A DNA stretch of 5,064 nt from an uncultured bacterium (GTDB lineage: Bacteria; Cloacimonadota; Cloacimonadia; Cloacimonadales; Cloacimonadaceae), in assembly GCA_937960795.1 (NCBI GenBank), contig CALGPA010000030.1, positions 1-5,064 on the forward strand, read 5' to 3'. The notes under the pieces are model-generated. The model saw only the letters and a program-made list of their open reading frames with translations. It was not told where the DNA came from and did no database searches. Positions 1-5,064 of this stretch are shown here, in pieces. Every line of letters begins with the position of its first letter. Within the stretch, counting starts at the first letter, position 1. Position numbers and translations under genes: made by a program.

Positions 1-372
1 ACCCTGTTTGATGACGATTTATCTAAAATGTGGGAACCGGGGGCTCCTGTGGGAAGAGACAGAATAGAAGCTCTGAAAGTATTTGCTGAAAATGGGATAG
101 TTACTTGGGCAAGCTTTGAGCCTGTTATTGATCCAGTGGAATCCTTGAAAATGCTAGAAATTGTTTCCGGATTCATAGATCATGTGAAGATAGGGAAAAT
201 TAATAACCATCCCCAAGAAAGACTAATTGATTGGGTGAAATTCTTGAAGGATGCAGTTTCAATATGCAGGGATACAAATATGAAGTTTTATATTAAAGAT
301 GATTTGGCAAGGTATGCCAATGGAATAGTGTTTTCAAGAGAAGAAAGAGACAAAGATTTTCTAAATGTGTGA
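1..372 (+). CDS. Radical SAM protein, SplB/COG1533-like, C-terminal part (5' end outside window)
   Basis: Frame 1 is open from the first base to TGA at 370-372, giving 123 visible residues. The gene begins upstream, so the ATG at 28 is internal rather than the start. The visible part reads like the end of a radical SAM TIM barrel of the spore-photoproduct-lyase-like family: a WEPGAP segment (residues 11-16), a strand with TWASFEPVIDP, then DHVKIGKIN, and a late FYIKDDLARY segment. The iron-sulfur CxxxCxxC loop lies in the missing N-terminal part and cannot be checked. Known members bind a 4Fe-4S cluster and cleave SAM to a 5'-deoxyadenosyl radical; the best-known one repairs thymine dimers in spores, but many COG1533 members have no known substrate. 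GC is about 37% and all seven arginines use AGA or AGG, unlike the genes downstream, which suggests a different origin. It lies 29 bases before metK on the same strand. The family call is from motif memory; the substrate is unknown. Confidence 0.72.
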   Translation, partial: TLFDDDLSKMWEPGAPVGRDRIEALKVFAENGIVTWASFEPVIDPVESLKMLEIVSGFIDHVKIGKINNHPQERLIDWVKFLKDAVSICRDTNMKFYIKDDLARYANGIVFSREERDKDFLNV

Positions 373-389
373 TGAGATAATATCCTGAC

Positions 390-395
390 AAGGAG
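390..395 (+). promoter_or_regulatory. Ribosome binding site of metK
   Basis: AAGGAG lies six bases before the ATG at 402, inside the only intergenic gap of the window (373-401). It is the strongest Shine-Dalgarno sequence seen here and fixes the metK start. The downstream genes have only partial purine-rich matches, such as GGCGGA before the large terminase and AGGGA before the head morphogenesis gene. Confidence 0.85.
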
Positions 396-401
396 CATCG
401 A

Positions 402-1349
402 ATGATTAGAACCGCCGAATGTGTAACCCCGAAGCATCCAGACAAGCTGTGCGACCGCATAGCTGATGCTATATTGACGGAGGCAATCAAGCAAGATCCA
501 AACGCCAGAACGGCAATAGAAGTTTGTGCCGGGCATGGCATTGTAACCGTTCTTGGCGAAATGACAACCACAGCATTTGTTGATGTTGCTGATATAGCCC
601 GCAAGATTACAGATGGTGAATGCGGAGTGCAAGTCAATATTGTGCGGCAGTCACCCGACATAGCGATGGGTGTTGATGCCGGAGGCGCCGGAGATCAAGG
701 CATTATGATCGGATATGCCTGCAACGAAAACGATAATCTTATTCCTACGGAATTAAACCTCGCCAGGGATTTGTGCCAATTCATTTATATGCGACACGAA
801 GTTGACGGCAAAACTCAAATCACAATGGACGGCAATAAAATATCCGCTATTGTCGCAAGCTTTCACAACACAAAGAGCGGAGACCTGAGATCCCTTGTGC
901 ACCAGTGGCTTGATGGCAGAAAATGCGAATCGATAATGTGCAATCCTGCCGGCGATTGGAAAACCGGCGGGCTTAACGCTGATTCTGGCGTTACGGGCAG
1001 GAAGCTTGCCATAGATAACTACGGAACCAGAACACCCATTGGCGGCGGCGCATTTAGCGGAAAAGACCCAACCAAAGTGGATCGCTCTGCTGCGTATATG
1101 GCAAGAAAAATTGCAGTCGATATCTTGCGCCAGAAAAACGCAAAAGAAGTTATCGTTTCGCTTGCGTATGCAATCGGCGTTCCTGATCCGGTAATGACGG
1201 AGTGTATTGCCGATGGAAATCATGTTGACATTTCACACTACAACTTGACACCAAAAGCAATTATCGATGCACTTGGGCTTCGTAATATTGATTATGAAAA
1301 AACAGCAACGTGGGGGCACTTCGGCATCGGCATGCCGTGGGACGCATAA
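402..1349 (+). CDS. metK: S-adenosylmethionine synthetase (methionine adenosyltransferase), compact phage-type
   Basis: This 315-residue protein should make SAM from methionine and ATP in the cytoplasm, releasing phosphate and pyrophosphate. Both family signatures are present: GAGDQGIMIGYA (residues 95-106) and GGGAFSGKD with KVDRSAAY (214-232). Residues matching the E. coli active site are visible: H12, D14 and K15 of HPDK, E40, E53, Q83, D98, K137, D194, R200-K201, K221, K225 and D227. Oddities: bacterial MetK is about 384 residues, and here the shortening comes from several internal trims (after the first helix-strand unit, in the mobile loop between QSPDI and GAGDQG, near residues 125-135, around 155-180 and 270-290) plus loss of about 14 residues after the terminal GHFG...PW motif. 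The usual Gly before HPDK is Lys (K11), and Trp (W186) stands where E. coli has the adenine-stacking Phe in NPTGRF. The start is set by AAGGAG at 390-395. It stops one base before the small terminase, so it appears to be read with the packaging genes. The family is certain; activity is inferred. Confidence 0.95.
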   Translation: MIRTAECVTPKHPDKLCDRIADAILTEAIKQDPNARTAIEVCAGHGIVTVLGEMTTTAFVDVADIARKITDGECGVQVNIVRQSPDIAMGVDAGGAGDQGIMIGYACNENDNLIPTELNLARDLCQFIYMRHEVDGKTQITMDGNKISAIVASFHNTKSGDLRSLVHQWLDGRKCESIMCNPAGDWKTGGLNADSGVTGRKLAIDNYGTRTPIGGGAFSGKDPTKVDRSAAYMARKIAVDILRQKNAKEVIVSLAYAIGVPDPVMTECIADGNHVDISHYNLTPKAIIDALGLRNIDYEKTATWGHFGIGMPWDA

Positions 1350-1350
1350 T

Positions 1351-1743
1351 ATGGCAGCGACCAAAAAAGACAAGCCAAAGAAACCCGTGGGCAGACCGCG
1401 CATCGAGCTTGATCCAAAGCAAGCTAAAATTTTCGGCTATTTCCGTGCCACATACGACACAATGGCTGAGCAGATCGGCTGCCACGTGGATACAATCCGA
1501 GCTGCTATGCAAAAAGAAGATTCGGATTTTTCAAGGGAGTATAAAAAAGGCTTTTCTGGAATGAAGATGAAACTGTCCGAAGCTCAGGTTAAGACAGCGA
1601 TTGAGGATCGCAATCCCACGCTGTTAGTATGGCTTGGCAAGCAGTATCTTGGGCAGAAAGATGTTCCGGATGCGCCGCAAGACCACAACAAACCCGAAAT
1701 ATGCATGCGCCCAGCGCGGCTGGCGGAATCCGATGAAGATTAA
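1351..1743 (+). CDS. Terminase small subunit (TerS)
   Basis: This 130-residue protein probably recognises the phage packaging site and loads the large subunit. It begins with a Lys-rich tail and an AT-hook-like VGRPR (residues 13-17). A helix-turn-helix follows at about 33-53 (TMAEQIGCHVDTIRAAM). A conserved segment, NPTLLVWLGKQYLGQKD (88-104), is typical of small terminases, and the tail is acidic. The frame is open upstream, with ATGs at 1267 and 1294, but those would lie within metK, lack a ribosome binding site, and would add an untypical N-terminus. ATG 1351 lies one base after the metK stop and has a weak purine run (GTGGGA) upstream, so translation may depend on ribosomes finishing metK. 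It overlaps the large terminase start by 11 bases. The role rests on the HTH, the WLGKQ-type segment and its position before TerL. Confidence 0.88.
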   Translation: MAATKKDKPKKPVGRPRIELDPKQAKIFGYFRATYDTMAEQIGCHVDTIRAAMQKEDSDFSREYKKGFSGMKMKLSEAQVKTAIEDRNPTLLVWLGKQYLGQKDVPDAPQDHNKPEICMRPARLAESDED

Positions 1744-2983
1744 CTTTTGTGAAGATCATTATTTGCCGCATCAATGGCAATTCCTTAATGATTGGAGCAG
1801 AACGCTTGGACTAATCGGTGGGCTTGGATCTGGCAAAACTGCAGCGTTTCTTGCTAAGACGTTCATCTGCCACATCAGTCGACCAGGCGCAACCGGCAGG
1901 AGTAATGTCGGCATCGGCTATCCATCTTATGGTGATGCGAAGGAGTTGTTTTTCTACCCGTATTGCGATATGTTGGATATGGCGGGCATCAAATATGTAG
2001 AGAACAAATCAGAGCTTACAATCAAAACCGAACAGGGTCAAGTCAAGATAGTGTCCGCATTCCACCCGGAGCGGATTAAGGGCTTTTCGTTCACCGATTT
2101 CGGTTTTGATGAAATTGATACGCTTGATTTGGCGAAAGGGAAAACCGCTATCCGCCGAGCAAGAGAGCGCTTGCGTGGACGCAGAGACGCTCAATTGTTT
2201 ATGGTATCTTCACCGGAAGGCTTTTCCACCTGTTACGATGTGCTGAAGAAGAATCCGAATCCCGGCACATCCGTCATTCATGCCGATACGCGATCGAATA
2301 CATATCTCCCCACCGAATACATTAATGATTTGATGTCTACTTATGACGAACAGATGGCTATGGCATATATTAGTGGTCAATTTGTAAACCTGAACAACAT
2401 GGCGGCACATTACGCGTTCAAGCGCGCTATTCATGTTCATGCCGTGCCGAAGCCAGATCTTGGTGACGTGATTCTTGTAGGGATCGATTTTAATGTTAAT
2501 CCAATGACGGCTGCTTTGTGCTATACTCGCGAAATTGACGGGCGCACACATTACTTTTTCTTTGCCGAATACTATCTTTTGAACGCCAACACATATCTGT
2601 TGTCAGACTTGCTGGCAGAAGACTACCCAAATCGCGTATTGCGCTGCTATCCGGACCCGACAGGAATAGCGCGCAAGACATCATCTGACGCAAGCGATAT
2701 AGAAATACTGAAGCGCAAGGGCTTTGATGTCCGGTATCGACACGGCATAACGCAACGCAGATCGCTCAATATCGCCAATGGCGCATTTGCGCATAATGTT
2801 ATCCACATCGATCCAAGCTGCGATAACTTGATTAACGATCTTGAGCAGGTGGTCACCGATGCGGCTGGCGCTATCATGAAACCAAACAACACAATGCTGA
2901 CACATATTTCTGACGCAATGCGCAACATAATCGTTGTTGACGCATTAGTTAAACAAGAACAAACACCGTGGGATGTAGCATGA
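1733..2983 (+). CDS. Terminase large subunit (TerL)
   Basis: A 416-residue packaging motor with an N-terminal ATPase and a C-terminal RNase H-like nuclease, acting at the portal of the procapsid. The Walker A motif is GGLGSGKT (residues 29-36). Walker B with the catalytic acid is FGFDEID (D126, E127). The coupling motif is VSSPEG (158-163). Nuclease acidic residues are D252 in GIDFNVNP, D308 in YPDPTG and D394 in HISDAMR. All key motifs are present in order, so the enzyme looks intact; 416 residues is within the usual range. ATG 1733 was chosen because it has GGCGGA five bases upstream and gives a typical N-terminus running into a PHQWQF adenine-binding-like segment (12-17). An earlier ATG at 1634 would lie deep within the small terminase gene. 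The stop overlaps the portal start as ATGA. Confidence 0.96.
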   Translation: MKINFCEDHYLPHQWQFLNDWSRTLGLIGGLGSGKTAAFLAKTFICHISRPGATGRSNVGIGYPSYGDAKELFFYPYCDMLDMAGIKYVENKSELTIKTEQGQVKIVSAFHPERIKGFSFTDFGFDEIDTLDLAKGKTAIRRARERLRGRRDAQLFMVSSPEGFSTCYDVLKKNPNPGTSVIHADTRSNTYLPTEYINDLMSTYDEQMAMAYISGQFVNLNNMAAHYAFKRAIHVHAVPKPDLGDVILVGIDFNVNPMTAALCYTREIDGRTHYFFFAEYYLLNANTYLLSDLLAEDYPNRVLRCYPDPTGIARKTSSDASDIEILKRKGFDVRYRHGITQRRSLNIANGAFAHNVIHIDPSCDNLINDLEQVVTDAAGAIMKPNNTMLTHISDAMRNIIVVDALVKQEQTPWDVA

Positions 2984-4368
2984 ACTTAGATTTAATACGC
3001 AGAGCAAAAGCGAACAGCATAATGCAAGATGATTCACAGCGGCGCATAATTACGCGCATGGCGATAGACTTTTACAACTATAACCAAGAACCGTATACTT
3101 TGGCGAAAATTAAAAGCCGATACCCGGACACATATACCGATCTGCAACACTATATTGTGGCGACAGATTTGTCTCGCGCGCTAACCCGCCAGCTTGCCAA
3201 GATATTCCAGCAAGACCCCTCTATCGTATTAGATGGAGCGTCAGATAATTTAGCTAAACATTTTACTGATTTGCTTGATGGCGTGAACTTATTCGGTTCT
3301 TTGCGCGTCATTGATCGATACGCAGAGACTTGCAATCAGATAGGCATTGCGCCTATTTATAATCCGCGAACAGGCAAAATAAAGCTGGACTTCATTACGC
3401 CGGATCGCTGCATAGTTTGGCAAGATGACGTTGACCCAACCGAAGCCGTAGCTGTGGCTTACACAATCCGGAATAAGTTCAACACTCCGATTGCGGAGCG
3501 CTCTGATGTGTATGCGCTCTGGACGGATGACGCATATCGCGTAGTGACACTGAAAACGGATGGAACGATTGACGCAGATATTGAGCCGCCTCAGCCTAAT
3601 CCATACGGTCGCATCCCAATTGCTTGGTTTCGCACCGATATGGCAATTGACTCTTTTTGGCTTGATCGCCAATTTCCGATGGTAGACGCTAATCTGCGCG
3701 CCAATATCCAACTGACCAATCTTGATGTTGCGCTGGACTATCAGTCGTTCAGCACAATGTGGACGTCTGGCATGCCGGAAGGCGCGAAGCTTAACGTTGG
3801 CGTCCAGCGATACATCAATATCCCACGCGATCCCGTAACCGGCAACGTGAGCGGATCTATTGGCTATGCTACGCCATCGCCACAGCTTCAGACGGTCTGG
3901 GATATTGTTAACGATAATATAGCGCTTGCGGCGTCTCTTATGGGCATTAGCGCGGAAGCAATCAAGCAAGGAAGCTCATTCAGCTCCGGATATCAATTGC
4001 GCTTGTCAAAATCCGATGTGATATCGTATAACGTGGAAAAGCGATCTATATATCGAGAGTCATTGCGTGATCTCGTGCAGCTCATCATGGATTGTAAGCG
4101 ACTTAATAGCAATATCAACATGCCGGAAGCTGCTGATATAAAGATTGACTTTGCCGATGTAACGATTGAACAAAATCCGTTAGAAGAAGAGCAGGTGCGC
4201 ACGCTGAAGATTTCCAATGGCACAATGAGCCGCGTAGACGCCATCATGCTTGATAACCAAGACTTGAGCCGTGAAGATGCGGAAAAGGAAATTGAGCGCA
4301 TTGACGCCGATAACAATCGCTTCCGCATTGGCGCAGCAAACATTGATCAGGGACTGTTTGATGAATAA
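2980..4368 (+). CDS. Portal protein, SPP1 gp6-like family
   Basis: A 462-residue protein expected to form the dodecameric ring at one capsid vertex, through which the terminase pumps DNA and to which the tail connector joins. Recognisable features are an early helical region, the NPYGRIPIAWF segment (residues 207-217) common in Gp6-type portals, a long helix near 350-372 (NVEKRSIYRESLRDLVQLIM) that fits the stem/clip region, and a C-terminal SRVDAIMLDN...SREDAEKEIERI segment typical of this family. The chosen ATG at 2980 overlaps the terminase TGA as ATGA. A GTG at 2968 in the same frame would add only four residues. GGGA at 2970-2973 is a weak ribosome binding site, so coupling to terminase translation is likely. 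The gene appears complete, with length usual for the family. Confidence 0.93.
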   Translation: MNLDLIRRAKANSIMQDDSQRRIITRMAIDFYNYNQEPYTLAKIKSRYPDTYTDLQHYIVATDLSRALTRQLAKIFQQDPSIVLDGASDNLAKHFTDLLDGVNLFGSLRVIDRYAETCNQIGIAPIYNPRTGKIKLDFITPDRCIVWQDDVDPTEAVAVAYTIRNKFNTPIAERSDVYALWTDDAYRVVTLKTDGTIDADIEPPQPNPYGRIPIAWFRTDMAIDSFWLDRQFPMVDANLRANIQLTNLDVALDYQSFSTMWTSGMPEGAKLNVGVQRYINIPRDPVTGNVSGSIGYATPSPQLQTVWDIVNDNIALAASLMGISAEAIKQGSSFSSGYQLRLSKSDVISYNVEKRSIYRESLRDLVQLIMDCKRLNSNINMPEAADIKIDFADVTIEQNPLEEEQVRTLKISNGTMSRVDAIMLDNQDLSREDAEKEIERIDADNNRFRIGAANIDQGLFDE

Positions 4369-5064
4369 AGCAGTTTCGGCTAAAATTGACCAACAAACCG
4401 CGTGGTTTGAGCGCAATATGCAGAAGATTGCGAGCCGATTGGATGAGCGCATTTCCTCACTAATCCGCGAGCTCGACTCCAGCGGCGGGCATCTGCTGAA
4501 CACAGAAGAAAACATCCAGATGTGGGCGCAAATCTATGGGTCAATTTTAGAAGAGCTGAGCGCATCAGGATACACCGAGCTTGTAACCAAATTAAACGAA
4601 AAAGAAAACGATTTACTGCGCTCCATAAAAAAGGCAAGTATCCCCGGAGCGGTTCCTTTGGCATTCACGAAGACAAGCCAATCGGCTATAAGTGCGTTCA
4701 ATTCGCTTTGGAATGCGCGGATTGGAAATCTCGGCAATGATGTGGCGCGCCAGATTCATACCATTATTGGCGACAGTATTTTTGGCGGAACGAACATCGA
4801 CGATCTCGTAAAATCGGTAAAAGCAATACTTGATAAGCAGCTTGTGCGATATGCCACCACCTATGTGAACACGAGCCGCGCAAAGTTTATCCAAATGATG
4901 CAATACGAAGCCGCTCGCAATTATGATGGCGAACTGTTTTGGGTGTATGATGGACCGGAAGATAAAGACACGCGTTCGGTCTGTCGCGAAGGCACCGGTA
5001 TGGATATTAGTGCGATGTTCCCTAATGCGCCATATTTCACTGAAGAAGAGCGCATCGAATTTGA
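4361..5064 (+). CDS. Head morphogenesis / minor capsid protein, SPP1 gp7 / Mu gpF-like (3' end outside window)
   Basis: Frame 2 is open from ATG 4361 to the window end, giving 234 visible residues. Reading starts inside the portal gene (8-base overlap, ATGAATAA) with AGGGA seven bases upstream. The N-terminal half is mostly helical and charged, with no signal peptide. The diagnostic part is near the end: YVNTSRAKFIQMMQYEAARNY followed by YDGPEDKDTRSVCR (residues 196-209), matching the YxGPxDxxTRxxC motif of Phage_Mu_F-type head proteins. Such proteins are minor procapsid components that bind the portal; some relatives carry C-terminal extensions with other enzymatic domains, which cannot be seen here. 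Its place right after the portal gene is the standard one. The C-terminal end and total length are unknown. Confidence 0.88.
   Translation, partial: MNKAVSAKIDQQTAWFERNMQKIASRLDERISSLIRELDSSGGHLLNTEENIQMWAQIYGSILEELSASGYTELVTKLNEKENDLLRSIKKASIPGAVPLAFTKTSQSAISAFNSLWNARIGNLGNDVARQIHTIIGDSIFGGTNIDDLVKSVKAILDKQLVRYATTYVNTSRAKFIQMMQYEAARNYDGELFWVYDGPEDKDTRSVCREGTGMDISAMFPNAPYFTEEERIEF

Noticed and set aside
28..30. ATG taken as the start of the first gene
   Set aside because: The frame is open to base 1 and the residues before it continue the family pattern, so the gene starts outside the window.
376..381. GATAAT resembling a -10 promoter box before metK
   Set aside because: The position 17 bases upstream reads AAGATT, not close to TTGACA, and the match lies in an AT-rich stop/start gap where such hexamers occur by chance.
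753..1223. Antisense open frame of 156 codons within metK
   Set aside because: It lies wholly opposite conserved MetK coding sequence and its translation shows no recognisable domain.
1328..1337. Perfect ten-base palindrome CGGCATGCCG just before the small terminase start, considered as an operator, terminator or packaging site
   Set aside because: Several ten-base palindromes are expected by chance in 5 kb. It encodes the Gly-Met-Pro near the MetK end, has no loop for a hairpin, and no T-run follows.
1267..1350. Upstream extension of the small terminase reading frame into metK (starts at 1267 or 1294)
   Set aside because: There is no ribosome binding site, and the extra residues look like an out-of-frame reading of metK; ATG 1351 gives the typical small terminase N-terminus.
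3289..3969. Antisense open frame of 226 codons within the portal gene
   Set aside because: It is fully opposite a well-supported portal gene, its product (rich in Arg, Ile and Cys) resembles no family I know, and it fits the shadow of sense-strand codon use.
4522..4740. Small plus-strand frame of 72 codons and several antisense frames within the head morphogenesis gene
   Set aside because: They overlap the longer frame from 4361 to the window end, which carries the diagnostic YxGPxDxxTRxxC motif; they show no ribosome binding site or domain.

Overview
The window reads as one plus-strand block of a tailed double-stranded DNA phage (Caudoviricetes), either a free phage or a prophage. Four consecutive genes give the classic order of a head-packaging module: small terminase, large terminase, SPP1 gp6-like portal, and an SPP1 gp7 / Mu gpF-like head morphogenesis protein. 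The host cannot be named from this sequence. Codon use in the packaging genes is mixed, with CGN arginine codons frequent and GC roughly half in the stretches I hand-counted. Bacterial-type ribosome binding sites fit a bacterial host.

Layout: positions 1-372 hold the 3' end of a radical SAM protein of the SplB/COG1533 kind, AT-rich (about 37% GC by hand count over 1-360) and using only AGA/AGG for arginine. A 29-base gap with a strong Shine-Dalgarno follows. Positions 402-1349 hold a complete but compact S-adenosylmethionine synthetase (MetK). Then come the small terminase (1351-1743), large terminase (1733-2983), portal (2980-4368) and head morphogenesis protein (4361 to the window end, incomplete). 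The last five genes are separated by one base or overlap by 11, 4 and 8 bases, so they look co-transcribed and translationally coupled. No gap exceeds 30 bases, and I see no tRNA, CRISPR array, insertion sequence or convincing terminator.

How the genes fit together: the packaging genes are ordinary. The small terminase recognises phage DNA, the large terminase pumps and cuts it, the portal is the entry channel, and the gp7-like protein helps build the procapsid. The unusual part is the front. A gene for making SAM sits directly upstream of, and nearly touching, the packaging genes, and directly downstream of an enzyme family that consumes SAM. This suggests a phage auxiliary-metabolism pair that makes and uses SAM, possibly for modification or repair of nucleic acid. 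That link is inference from gene order and family chemistry. The MetK keeps almost all recognisable catalytic residues but is about 70 residues shorter than the bacterial enzyme, and the glycine before its HPDK motif is replaced by lysine.
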